Below are positions 36,480 through 45,077 of a stretch of DNA of 64,000 nucleotides, piece by piece. The notes below the pieces were generated by a model. It saw only the letters and a list, made by a program, of their open reading frames with translations, did no database searches and had not been told where the DNA came from. The stretch lies in assembly GCA_013360675.1 (NCBI GenBank), contig JABWBB010000005.1, forward strand, positions 1 through 64,000. Reading direction: 5' to 3'. This DNA is from Phycisphaerales bacterium (GTDB taxonomy: Bacteria > Planctomycetota > Phycisphaerae > Phycisphaerales > UBA1924). The position numbers were made by a program, and so were the translations under genes. The first letter of the stretch is position 1, and every line of letters begins with the position of its first letter.

Positions 36480-37475
36480 ATGCCGGGTTGTCAGGCCGAT
36501 CCCACCATCGAGCGGCGCGTCGTCGACGGGTTCTCATTCCCGTTGGGGGTCTACCCCGTCGAGCCCCTGGCCCCCAAGGCCGGATACACCGTGGCCTTCG
36601 AGCCCGCCGACGGGAGCGACAGCGAGGGAGACTGGGAGGAATGGCCCGACCGTTATGTCTATGACATCGTGCTGTCGGCCGACCGGATGCCCGCGCTCTT
36701 CCGCCAGATCCTCATGCTCCTGCCCCCGCGGGTGTATCCCATTCTCGACATTCTGGGCAACGACGCCTTCCGCGAGGTGGACCCGTACATCTCCTACGAA
36801 CTCGTCGGCCTCGACCGCCTGCTCGACGCCCTGCGCCAGTGGAGCGATTTCTTCTACGAAGACGGGCTGTGCGGCGTGGGGGCAATGTGCGAAGAGCCCT
36901 TCATCTACGCCTTCCTCGACGAACACAAAATCCTCACCGTCCGCGTCGAGCCCTCGATGAAGGACCGCGTCGATCGCCTGCTGGCGGCCTTTGATCTCGA
37001 ACCCTGCGAAGACCCCGCCGGCGCCGACGCCGCCGCCCACGAGCACCGGGGAGTGCTGGTCACCCCCGACGACCGCCCCGAACTGCTGAGCCCCGAGGAG
37101 ATCATCGAGGACCTCCGCGCGGGGTGGCGGCTGGTGCTCAACGTCGACCCCGACCGCAACCTCGACGACGAGGGCAACGAGCTGGGCGTCACCCCCTGGC
37201 GCTGCGTGGCCCGCTGCGAGTGGGAGAACCCCGACGCCACCTCGACCGTCCGTTACGCCGAGCTGATCGTGATGGCCGACTGCCTGACCCAGGCCGAACT
37301 CCGTGCCATCGAGGCGGCCCAGGGCTTGAGCGAGAACGAAGAGGAAACTTTCGACGACGTCAGCTTTGTCATCGCCGACCGACTCACCCCCGAGCAACTG
37401 GCCAAGATCGAGAAGCGGCAGCGGCGCAAGCGCGAGCCCTCGGACCTGATCCGACAGGCCCGCTGGCTCGACTGA
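36480..37475 (+). CDS. Conserved acidic protein of unknown function
   Basis: A 331-residue soluble acidic protein with no signal peptide or membrane helix. It has many Asp/Glu-rich stretches and a C-terminal basic helix (RQRRKREPSDLIRQARWLD). I do not recognise a domain. It leads a rightward set with the STAS protein, purN and the peptidase, with a 15-base gap to the STAS gene, so it may belong to the same signalling unit. Confidence 0.65.
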   Translation: MPGCQADPTIERRVVDGFSFPLGVYPVEPLAPKAGYTVAFEPADGSDSEGDWEEWPDRYVYDIVLSADRMPALFRQILMLLPPRVYPILDILGNDAFREVDPYISYELVGLDRLLDALRQWSDFFYEDGLCGVGAMCEEPFIYAFLDEHKILTVRVEPSMKDRVDRLLAAFDLEPCEDPAGADAAAHEHRGVLVTPDDRPELLSPEEIIEDLRAGWRLVLNVDPDRNLDDEGNELGVTPWRCVARCEWENPDATSTVRYAELIVMADCLTQAELRAIEAAQGLSENEEETFDDVSFVIADRLTPEQLAKIEKRQRRKREPSDLIRQARWLD

Positions 37476-37490
37476 CAAGGAAGCACTCGC

Positions 37491-37847
37491 ATGAGCATGA
37501 TCGACAACAGCCGCGTGCACACCGAGTTTGCCGACGGCGTGGTCGTCGCCACCATCCGCCTCGAGAAGGTGACCGACGCCGATATCACCGCGCTGCAGAC
37601 CGACCTCACCGCGGCGGCCCGCCCGCACGCCTTCCGCCTGGCCATCGATTTTTCACAGGTGCTGCTGCTGGGCTCGTGCGGCATCAGCCTGCTGCTGCTG
37701 CTGCGCAAGGAGGCCGCCGCCGCCGGGGGCAAGGTTGCCATCTTCGGACTGTCGGGCGACCTGCTGGGGATGCTCAAGAAGACGGGGTTGATCTCGGTCC
37801 TGTCGCCGCACAAGTCGCGCAACGCCGCCGTCGAGGCCTGCCGGTGA
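37491..37847 (+). CDS. STAS-domain anti-sigma-antagonist-like protein
   Basis: A 118-residue single STAS domain. The loop that carries the phosphorylated Ser in SpoIIAA reads LLGSCGISLLLLL here, with Ser and Cys in place of DSSG. Such proteins usually relieve anti-sigma factors or sit in signalling complexes. No matching anti-sigma kinase is adjacent; the Ser/Thr kinase and sigma factor lie 20 kb away. Its stop overlaps the purN start (GTGA). Confidence 0.8.
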   Translation: MSMIDNSRVHTEFADGVVVATIRLEKVTDADITALQTDLTAAARPHAFRLAIDFSQVLLLGSCGISLLLLLRKEAAAAGGKVAIFGLSGDLLGMLKKTGLISVLSPHKSRNAAVEACR

Positions 37848-38416
37848 ATCGCCCCGCACGGCTGTGCGTGCTGATCTCGGGAGGCGGGCGCACCCTGCTC
37901 AACCTGCAGGACCGCATCGACGATGCAACGCTCCACGCCGTCATCCCGCTGGTGATCGCCTCGGGCCCGTGCGCGGGCGTGGAACGTGCCAGAGCCCGCG
38001 GCCTGCAGGTCGAGATCATCCCCGGCACCATCCCCGCGACGACGCTGGGATCGCTGCTGGAACAACACTCGATCGATCTGGTCATCCTCGCGGGGTACCT
38101 CAAACTCGTGCGAATCCCCAAGGGTTACCAGGGCCGCATTCTGAACATCCATCCCGCGTTGCTGCCCAAGTTTGGCGGGGCGGGGATGTACGGCGAACGC
38201 GTCCACGCCGCGGTCCTCGCCGCAGGTGAACCCGTCAGCGGCTGCACGGTACACCTGTGCGACGAGGCCTTCGACACGGGCCAGATCCTGCTGCAGCGAA
38301 CCTGCCCGGTGCTGGCAAGCGACACGCCCCAGACCCTCGCCGCCCGTGTCTTTGAACTGGAAAAGGAGGCCTACCCGCGGGCGATTGCAGACTACCTGCG
38401 GCGGCTCACACCATGA
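37844..38416 (+). CDS. purN: Phosphoribosylglycinamide formyltransferase
   Basis: A 190-residue enzyme transferring a formyl group to GAR in purine synthesis. Key features are LISGGGRTLLNL, LAGYLKLV, ILNIHPALLPKFGG with the catalytic Asn-x-His, and HLCDEAFDTGQILLQ. A GTG start overlaps the STAS stop by four bases, and its stop overlaps the peptidase start (ATGA), so all three are translationally coupled. Confidence 0.93.
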   Translation: MNRPARLCVLISGGGRTLLNLQDRIDDATLHAVIPLVIASGPCAGVERARARGLQVEIIPGTIPATTLGSLLEQHSIDLVILAGYLKLVRIPKGYQGRILNIHPALLPKFGGAGMYGERVHAAVLAAGEPVSGCTVHLCDEAFDTGQILLQRTCPVLASDTPQTLAARVFELEKEAYPRAIADYLRRLTP

Positions 38417-39945
38417 CCCAGCCACGGTCCACTCGCTGGATTTCGGCTTTACTCCTGCTCGCGCTGCTGGGGCCGGTCCCCGCCCGTGCGCAGGTCGATG
38501 ATCCGATCGAGCCCGTGCCCGCACCCGCCAAGGCGAGCGACCCCAACACCTTGCGTCGCGAAGCCGCACGCCTCGCCGGCGAATCGGTCAAGGCCTTCGC
38601 CCGGGGTGAGTACGCCCAGGCCGCCGATTTGCTGCGTCGCCAGCGCGATCTGCAGCCCGACAACTTCGTGGTGCATTACAACCTGGCGTGCGCACTGGCG
38701 ATGCAGGGGCAGGCGGACGAGGCCGCCGTCTCGCTCGAGCGGGCGGTCGAGACGGGTTTCTCCGACATCCACCACCTGCGGCGCGACACCACACTCGCCC
38801 CGCTGCGCACGCATCCTCGGTATCTCCAGATCATCAACGCCTGGGCGTCGATCATCGAGGCCCAGCGCGACGCCCGGGTCGAAAAGATCGAGTCCCTGTT
38901 CAAGGGCCGGTACACGACCGTGCGCGACGAGAGCCTGCGCCTGGTGTACCGCTCGGCCCTCAACGAGAAGAGCCTCGACGCCGCCCGCGAGGAGTTGCCC
39001 CGCCTGGCCCGCTTCGCCGAGGAATCGGTGATGCCGGGGATTCTCGACCCCGAGGCCCTGCGCGACGATCCATGGGTGATGGTGGTCCTGCCCACCACGC
39101 AGGATTTCAAGCGATGGGCTGTATCGGTCTATGGCGAGGCGGCAGTCTCGACCACGAGCATGATCGGCGGCTCGTACGAGCACGATTTCAAGCGGCTGGT
39201 GTCGATCGACATCGGGTCGACTTTCCGCCACGAGTTCTTCCACGTGCTGCACTGGCGTTCGTGCACGCGTCTGGGCCAGCCGCACCCGATCTGGATCATG
39301 GAAGGGCTCTGCTCGCTCGTGGAGGATTACGACCTCGACGACGCCGGACGCGTCGTCCCCGCGACGAGCTGGCGCACCAACATGGCCAAGCGGATCCTGC
39401 GGATCAACTCGCTCCTGCCCATCGAGACGATCGCGACCATGCCCCAGCTGCGGTTCAGCGGCTCACGCCCGCTTGCCCACTATGCCCAGGCCCGCGCCAT
39501 CTTCCTCTTCCTCCACCAGTCGGGTCGCCTCAAGGACTGGTACGCCCACTACACCGCGAACTTTGAGGCCGACCCCAGCGGCGTCGCCTCGCTCGAAGCC
39601 GTCTTCGGCACACCCATCAAGGACATCAACGCCCAGTACCGATCCTGGCTCAAGGCCTTGCCCGAGGTGCCCGAGCAGATCGCCCGCGGCATGGCCAGCC
39701 TGGGCATCGAGGTCGACGCGGGGACGGGCGACGGCCCCGTCGTCGCCGTCGTCCCGCGTGGAGTGCGCCCGGGCGACCTGCGTATGGGCGATGTCATCCA
39801 GTCGATCGACGGGCGACCGACGCGGGACCTGGCCGAACTCGTGCGCGTGCTGGGCACCTGCACCCCCGGGCAGGAGGTCGAGGTGGCCTACCGGCGCGGG
39901 CAACTGCACCGGACCACATCGGTCACGCTGATTCCGCGGCCTTAG
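38413..39945 (+). CDS. Secreted gluzincin-like metallopeptidase with TPR and PDZ regions
   Basis: A 510-residue exported protein. A signal peptide (ISALLLLALLGPVPARAQ) is followed by a TPR-like region (about 50-130), a metallopeptidase core with the zinc motif HEFFH (FRHEFFHVLHW), a downstream Glu-bearing helix (WIMEGLCSLVEDY), and a C-terminal PDZ-like domain (about 425-510, VVPRGVRPGDLRMGDVIQSI). It matches the peptidase MA-like family. It likely acts on envelope or extracellular proteins. Coupling to purN is unexplained. Confidence 0.8.
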   Translation: MTQPRSTRWISALLLLALLGPVPARAQVDDPIEPVPAPAKASDPNTLRREAARLAGESVKAFARGEYAQAADLLRRQRDLQPDNFVVHYNLACALAMQGQADEAAVSLERAVETGFSDIHHLRRDTTLAPLRTHPRYLQIINAWASIIEAQRDARVEKIESLFKGRYTTVRDESLRLVYRSALNEKSLDAAREELPRLARFAEESVMPGILDPEALRDDPWVMVVLPTTQDFKRWAVSVYGEAAVSTTSMIGGSYEHDFKRLVSIDIGSTFRHEFFHVLHWRSCTRLGQPHPIWIMEGLCSLVEDYDLDDAGRVVPATSWRTNMAKRILRINSLLPIETIATMPQLRFSGSRPLAHYAQARAIFLFLHQSGRLKDWYAHYTANFEADPSGVASLEAVFGTPIKDINAQYRSWLKALPEVPEQIARGMASLGIEVDAGTGDGPVVAVVPRGVRPGDLRMGDVIQSIDGRPTRDLAELVRVLGTCTPGQEVEVAYRRGQLHRTTSVTLIPRP

Positions 39946-40052
39946 GTCTCGATTCCCGTCGCCACGTGGGATCGCCCGGGGCGTCACCGAATCTCAAGGG
40001 CAGACTCGGTGTGTGCGCGGACAGACGCGCCCAAGGCCGTTATCCTCCGCGC

Positions 40053-40985
40053 ATGCCCCAGGCCCCCACCACGACCCCGAAGGACACCGCCCCGCAGACC
40101 CCGCTGATCGACGTGATGGGCGGGGCCGCGCGGCGTGAACTCCCCGTGCTCGATCACGGTTTCCTGGCCCTGATCGATGCCATGCCGCGTCTGGTGCCGC
40201 AGGGCCTGACCGCCGATTCGGCGATCGTCCAGGCCGCCCGCGTGTCGTACGGGCAGGGCACCAAGCAGGTCAGCGAAGACCGGGGGCTGATCCGTTACCT
40301 GCTGCGGCATCGGCACACCACGCCCTTCGAGATGATCGAGTTCAAGTTCCATGTGGCGATGCCCATTTTCGTAGCCCGCCAGTGGATCCGTCATCGCACC
40401 GCGAACGTGAACGAATACAGCGGGCGCTACTCGATCATGCCCGACCGCTTCTACACCCCGACCCTCGACAGCGTGCGCAAGCAGTCGGCCTCGAACCGCC
40501 AGGGGGGCGAGGCCACCTTTCCGCTGAGCGACCCCGACCAAGCCCGCACGCCCGAGCAGTTTCTGGAGTTTCTACGCGACGTCGAGGCGTTGCACCCGAG
40601 GTACATGAAACTGACCGAGCAGGGCGTGTCGCGCGAACTGGCGCGGATTGGCCTGCCGCAGAACATCTACACCGAGTGGTACTGGAAGTGCGACCTGCAC
40701 AACCTGCTGCGATTCTTGTCGCTGCGGATTGATCCGCACGCGCAGCTCGAGATCCGGGCCTACGCCGCGGCGATGCTGGCGCTGATCGAGCCCATCGTGC
40801 CCATGACCGTCGAGGCGTGGCGCGATTACGAACTCGAATCGGTGCGGCTGACGCGCCTGGAGATCGAAGCGATCCGTGCACACACCAAGGGTCAGGCGCC
40901 CGATCTTGTTTGCGAGAACAAGCGCGAGCAGGCCGAGTGGGGGGCGAAGCGCGCCGCCTTGGGGCTGGGTCCTGCGGAGGCCTGA
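40053..40985 (+). CDS. thyX: Flavin-dependent thymidylate synthase
   Basis: A 310-residue ThyX making dTMP with FAD and folate. The signature RHRTANVNEYSGRYS is complete. The N-terminal 45 residues are extended relative to short ThyX proteins. The presence of ThyX suggests the host uses the flavin-dependent rather than the ThyA route. Confidence 0.96.
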   Translation: MPQAPTTTPKDTAPQTPLIDVMGGAARRELPVLDHGFLALIDAMPRLVPQGLTADSAIVQAARVSYGQGTKQVSEDRGLIRYLLRHRHTTPFEMIEFKFHVAMPIFVARQWIRHRTANVNEYSGRYSIMPDRFYTPTLDSVRKQSASNRQGGEATFPLSDPDQARTPEQFLEFLRDVEALHPRYMKLTEQGVSRELARIGLPQNIYTEWYWKCDLHNLLRFLSLRIDPHAQLEIRAYAAAMLALIEPIVPMTVEAWRDYELESVRLTRLEIEAIRAHTKGQAPDLVCENKREQAEWGAKRAALGLGPAEA

Positions 40986-41411
40986 CACGACATCTAGATG
41001 CGCAGCATCTGCCGATTGCACAATCTGCACCTTGTGGCGCGACTTTGCTGGCACGGGGTCCATTTCGGGTGCATGGTGAGGGTGAGGTTCACGCCTCTCC
41101 GCGCCGCAGACGGCCCGGGCGACCCGAAACTGAGGCACACCCGTGCCAAAGCCAGGGGATCTCCGGGCAAAACTGCGTAAGTACAAGGCGCGGAACATCC
41201 TAAGCTAAGGCCTTGGAATCCATAGGATCCCTTGGTTTTTGGCGAGGCTCATGGATTTCGGCAAAAAAGGCCGGTCCTTGGGGCCTGTTTCCTATTGCAT
41301 TACCCCGGAGTGCGCTGTACCCTTGCCTGTGTAGGGACGAGATCCGCTTCGTCCAGTCGTCCACGGGGTTGGGCTGCCCCATCTTTGCAGCCTAATGAGG
41401 AGATGAGAGTC
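40986..41411. other. Long intergenic region upstream of the first sorting-tail protein
   Basis: 426 bases without a gene. A weak hairpin (41215-41231, one mismatch) followed by TTGGTTTTT may end thyX transcription. Further on, GTCCACGGGGTT with a GGGG/CCCC hairpin (41359-41380) lies just before the ribosome binding site and resembles the leader of the second gene. A short reading frame at 40998-41180 does not look coding. Confidence 0.45.
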
Positions 41412-42254
41412 ATGAAGAAGGTTCTTGCATCGATGGTTGTGCTCGCGGGTATGGCCGCGGCCGCGAACGCTCAGGTGGGTGTTTCCGTCCTGGAGATTCA
41501 GGTCTCCGCCGACGGCATCAGCTGGGGCGCCCAGGCCGACGTCCAGCCGGGCGCGGTTGCTCACGTGCGTTACCGGATCAGCCTCGCTGGCGCTCAGGCC
41601 ATGGGCCTGTCGGGTCTGAACATGCAGCCCACGTTCTCGGGCTGGGACAACACGGGCGCTGGCGCGTTCGTCGATAGCCTCATGGCCTTCGCCGACACCG
41701 GCTCGAACACGACGACCCCCGCGGGCGGCGTGACCGATGCCTCGGGCAACTACGGCCGCATCCTGCCCTTCGCTGCTCCCAACGTGACGACGACCAACCG
41801 TCTCCGCGGGCACCTCAGCGGCAGCACGATGCGCGTCGCCCAGAACGGCACGACCAACGCCATCGGCAGCGGCTCGTCGTCGAACAACGTCAACGGCTCG
41901 GGCGGCGTGCCCGTCAGCCAGTCCGGCGGCTTCTTTGCTCCGCCCCCCGGCTTCGCCGCGGGTACTGAGAACGTTCTCTTCCTGAAGCTGGGCGTTCGCG
42001 TGAGCGAAGACGTCCCCGCGACCGAGCGCTTCATTGACGCCGGCGCCCCGACGGGCGGCTTCTCGCTCTACGGCCCCACGGGCAGCCAGGTCCGCGCGGC
42101 CAACTGGATCACCGGCTACGCCGCCTCCGGTTCGCCCACGACCAACTACGCCCCCGTCGAAGTCATCGGCGGCCGTATCCGCATCGTCCCGACCCCCGCC
42201 TCGCTGGCCCTCCTGGGCCTGGGTGGCCTGGTCATCGGCCGTCGTCGCCGCTAA
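41412..42254 (+). CDS. Exported protein with PEP-CTERM-like sorting tail (paralogue 1)
   Basis: A 280-residue secreted protein. A signal peptide (MKKVLASMVVLAGMAAAANA) is followed by a beta-rich, Gly/Asn/Thr-rich body with no known domain. The tail is VPTPASLALLGLGG, a hydrophobic stretch and RRRR, the planctomycete form of the PEP-CTERM signal, which suggests processing and surface or extracellular delivery by an exosortase-type system. The ATG at 41412 is used because GAGGAG lies nine bases upstream. Function unknown; a structural surface protein is plausible. Confidence 0.82.
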   Translation: MKKVLASMVVLAGMAAAANAQVGVSVLEIQVSADGISWGAQADVQPGAVAHVRYRISLAGAQAMGLSGLNMQPTFSGWDNTGAGAFVDSLMAFADTGSNTTTPAGGVTDASGNYGRILPFAAPNVTTTNRLRGHLSGSTMRVAQNGTTNAIGSGSSSNNVNGSGGVPVSQSGGFFAPPPGFAAGTENVLFLKLGVRVSEDVPATERFIDAGAPTGGFSLYGPTGSQVRAANWITGYAASGSPTTNYAPVEVIGGRIRIVPTPASLALLGLGGLVIGRRRR

Positions 42255-42295
42255 ACCGGCACGCGGTTGAACGAAGCCTGATTCGTCCTACTTCG

Positions 42296-42333
42296 CCCCC
42301 CGTTCGGCAACCCGAACGGGGGGTCTTCTTTTT
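42296..42333 (+). terminator. Rho-independent terminator after paralogue 1
   Basis: A perfect 12-bp stem (CCCCCCGTTCGG / CCGAACGGGGGG), 4-base loop CAAC, then TCTTCTTTTT. A textbook terminator. Confidence 0.95.
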
Positions 42334-42679
42334 GGAGCGAGCTCGCCGCATTCCATTGAGCGCATTCCATTGCGATTGAAGGTTCAGTTCGGCCTGCCGG
42401 TACCCATTCCATGGGCTTGATTGTCCTGGCGTCGTCCAGAAGATGCCGAGTAGACGATCAAGACCGCCTATTTGTTTGCTATTTGTTCGTATTTGCGCGC
42501 ATTATCGCGCGTCTTTTGGGTGTGGACTCGGACCGCATTCCCTTTACCGCACAGGTTTTTGCGCCGTTTTCTGGCATCCGCACAGGGGTGGTGTAGTTTC
42601 CACGTGGACACGCTTTTCGGTAGCACCTGTTGTCCACCGGGTTCTGGTCTACCCGACAAAGACCTGTGAGGAGACTGCC
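42334..42679. promoter_or_regulatory. Promoter and leader region of paralogue 2
   Basis: 346 bases, unusually AT-rich for this genome. It holds a direct repeat GCATTCCATTG (two copies near 42348-42375), an AT-rich stretch with GCGCGC-ATTAT-CGCGCG (42495-42511), a possible -35/-10 pair TTGCTA and CATTAT, and a conserved leader hairpin (CGGGT/ACCCG at 42638-42655) before the GAGGAG ribosome binding site. The promoter call is tentative. Confidence 0.4.
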
Positions 42680-43522
42680 ATGAAGAAGATGATTGGATCA
42701 CTCGTTGCTCTCGCCGGCCTCGCCACCTTCGCCAACGCTCAGGAAGGCACGTCTTTCCTGGAGTTCCAGGTGTCGACGGATGGCACGACCTGGTCAAGCA
42801 CCGTTGATGCGCAGCCCGGCCAGACCGTTCAGATCCGCGCTCGCGTGAGCCTCCTGGGCGCCACGGCGATGGGTCTCTCGGGCCTCAACATGCAGCCCGT
42901 GATGAGCGGCTGGGACGGGGTTGGCGGCGGCAACGCTGCGGATACCCTGCTCGCCTTCGCTGACACCGGCTCGAACACCACGACGCCTCCCGGCGGCGTG
43001 ATCGACGCCCCCGGTCAGTACGGCCGCATCCTGCCCTTCGCTGCCCCGAACGTGACGACGACCAACCGTCTCCGCGGGCACCTGAGCGGCAGCACGATGC
43101 GTATCGCCCAGACCCCCACGACCAACGCCATCGGCGCTGGCTCGTCCTCGAACAACGTGAACGGCTCGGGCGGCGTCCCGATCAGCCAGTCCACGGGCTT
43201 CTTCGCTCCGCCCCCCGGCTACGCCGCGGGCACCGAGAACATCGTGGTCTTCAAGATCGGCGTTCGCGTGAGCGACGACGTCCCCGCCGGCAGCCGTGAA
43301 ATCGGCGTCGATGCCCCCATCGGCGGCCTCTCGCTCTACGGCCCCACGGGCAACCAGGTTCGCGCCGTCAACTGGCACGCCGGCTTCCAGGCCAGCGGCT
43401 CGCCCCTCAACAACTACGCTGCGGTGCAGGTCGGTCAGGCCCGCATCCGCGTCGTCCCGACCCCCGCGTCGCTGGCCCTGCTGGGTCTCGGCGGCCTGGT
43501 CGTCGGCCGTCGCCGCCGCTAA
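42680..43522 (+). CDS. Exported protein with PEP-CTERM-like sorting tail (paralogue 2)
   Basis: A 280-residue paralogue of the preceding gene, the same length and closely similar throughout (for example FAAPNVTTTNRLRGHLSGST in both). Signal peptide MKKMIGSLVALAGLATFANA and the VPTPASLALLGLGG...RRRR tail are conserved, so it should be sorted the same way. It has its own leader and terminator, so the two genes can be regulated separately despite their common origin. GAGGAG lies six bases before the ATG. Confidence 0.84.
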   Translation: MKKMIGSLVALAGLATFANAQEGTSFLEFQVSTDGTTWSSTVDAQPGQTVQIRARVSLLGATAMGLSGLNMQPVMSGWDGVGGGNAADTLLAFADTGSNTTTPPGGVIDAPGQYGRILPFAAPNVTTTNRLRGHLSGSTMRIAQTPTTNAIGAGSSSNNVNGSGGVPISQSTGFFAPPPGYAAGTENIVVFKIGVRVSDDVPAGSREIGVDAPIGGLSLYGPTGNQVRAVNWHAGFQASGSPLNNYAAVQVGQARIRVVPTPASLALLGLGGLVVGRRRR

Positions 43523-43575
43523 GCACGGCAGCCTGCCTCTTCACAGGGGCTAGGTGACAACAAGTGTGATACCCG

Positions 43576-43614
43576 ACCCCTCGCCGGAGACCCCGGCGAG
43601 GGGTTCGTCTTTTT
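43576..43614 (+). terminator. Rho-independent terminator after paralogue 2
   Basis: A perfect 12-bp stem (ACCCCTCGCCGG / CCGGCGAGGGGT), 5-base loop, then TCGTCTTTTT. Confidence 0.93.
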
Positions 43615-43704
43615 GAATACCCTCGCATTGACAGTTCCCTGCGCGGGTCGTCATACCACTGCGAGGAATCGCCGACATCGTCACCCGGCGAACCGGCGAA
43701 TGGC

Positions 43705-44223
43705 TCAGGACACGGGGCGAGTAAAGGTGCCCTTTTCGCGGTCTTTCACGACGCCCGGGAAGGCCAGGGCCCTGCCGTGCGCGACGCAGTAGACCCCCGG
43801 GGTGAGCACCCCGGTCGCAAATATCGCTTCGGTCAGGTTTTGCAGTGCATCGGTCCGGGTCATTTCATAGGGACGCATCGCGCCCGTCAGGATGATGGGG
43901 ACCGGGGGGCTGCCCAGCTCCGCCAAGATCCGCTCCCCCGTCACGCTGAGGGTGTCGGTTCCGTGCAGGATGACGATGCCCGCGGGGGCTGGCTCGGCAT
44001 GAAGTGTTTCTCGGACCGCGTCGACAATGTGCGCCCGATCCTGGTCGGTCATGACCAGGCTGTCCTTGCTCATGAGCTGGCGGGTGTGGATGCGCGTGTC
44101 TTCGAGGCGCAGGTGGCGCAGCATGAGCCGCACGATCGAGCGGCGGTTCTCGAGCACTCCCTCGCGCTCGTCGTAGGTCTTTTCGATCGTGCCGCCGGTG
44201 GTCAGCAGAACAACATGGCGCAT
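43705..44223 (-). CDS. Single-domain asparaginase-like protein
   Basis: A 172-residue protein matching only the N-terminal catalytic domain of L-asparaginase (normally about 330 residues). It has TTGGTIEKTYD with the nucleophile Thr, IVILHGTDTLSVTGE with the second Thr-Asp pair, and ILTGAMRPYEM. The C-terminal domain is absent, without signs of a frameshift downstream, so it is probably a natural single-domain type. Substrate unproven. Confidence 0.75.
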   Translation of the reverse strand: MRHVVLLTTGGTIEKTYDEREGVLENRRSIVRLMLRHLRLEDTRIHTRQLMSKDSLVMTDQDRAHIVDAVRETLHAEPAPAGIVILHGTDTLSVTGERILAELGSPPVPIILTGAMRPYEMTRTDALQNLTEAIFATGVLTPGVYCVAHGRALAFPGVVKDREKGTFTRPVS

Positions 44224-44322
44224 GGCGGAGATGAGCGTAGGGGTCAACGCCCCGCCGGAACACAACCGCCCCGGAGAGCGTGAGACTCCCCGGGGCGGCG
44301 TTGAAGGTTAATGGCGTGTGGA

Positions 44323-44901
44323 TCAGGCGACGAGGTTGGTGGCGGCCTCGATGGCGTCGACGAGCTGGCGGACCTGGAAGGGTTTCTTGAGGAAACCGTC
44401 GAAGCCCGAGGTCTTCATGCCCTGGATCTGTCCGTCGGTGAGCTTGCCGGACATGCCGACGATCTTGGTGATCTGGAGGTTTTCGCTGCGGCGGACCTGC
44501 TCGACCAGGAGGCGGGCGTCGGCGTCGCCCATGTGCATGTCGAGGAGGAGCACATGGGGCTTGAACCGCTCGCATTCCATGCCCGCGCTGAAGCTCGCGG
44601 TCGCGGTGCGGACTTCGTAGCTGGTCTGCTCGGTGAGGATGCGGGCAAGGGTGTCGACGACGTCCTTCTCGGGGTCGGCGATGAGCACGCGGGTGCGCCC
44701 CGAGGAGAGCCCCTCGAGGGGGATGCCGTGGGCCCGCATGAAGCGCATCAGCTCGTTGGCGGGGATTCGGCGATCGCGGGACCCGGGGATCCGATAACCC
44801 TTGAGCGAGCCGGAGTCGAACCATTTCGAAACGGTGCGCGGCGCCACGTTGCAGATCTTGGCCACTTCACCGGTGGTCAGCACGTCTTTTTCGATGGGCA
44901 T
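44323..44901 (-). CDS. Excisionase-type HTH fused to a response-regulator receiver
   Basis: A 192-residue two-domain regulator. Residues 1-65 form a MerR/excisionase-like DNA-binding domain (LTTGEVAKICNVAPRTVSKW, GYRIPGSRDRRIPANEL). Residues about 70-190 are a receiver with the acidic pocket (VLIADPEKD), the phosphoacceptor Asp in LLLDMHMGD, the Ser of GMSGK and the Lys of FLKKPF. The DNA-binding domain comes first, the reverse of common response regulators. No histidine kinase is adjacent. The ATG at 44901 is used. Confidence 0.85.
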   Translation of the reverse strand: MPIEKDVLTTGEVAKICNVAPRTVSKWFDSGSLKGYRIPGSRDRRIPANELMRFMRAHGIPLEGLSSGRTRVLIADPEKDVVDTLARILTEQTSYEVRTATASFSAGMECERFKPHVLLLDMHMGDADARLLVEQVRRSENLQITKIVGMSGKLTDGQIQGMKTSGFDGFLKKPFQVRQLVDAIEAATNLVA

Positions 44902-45077
44902 GGTCTCACCTCGAATACACACAAAGGTGCGGCTGTGCCACCCCCGTCGGCGGCCACTTCACGCTCCTCCGATCGGCACAGCGTTTCGGGGGCTTGATCG
45001 TGTTGTGCGGTTCGTGCGGCTTTCGACTTCTGGGGCGTGGACGCAAGGTCCGATCAGCACGCGGGGGCGGAACCGGG

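Noticed and set aside
40998-41180. Small frame between thyX and the first sorting-tail gene
   Set aside because: No ribosome binding site, no motif, and Arg/His-rich composition.
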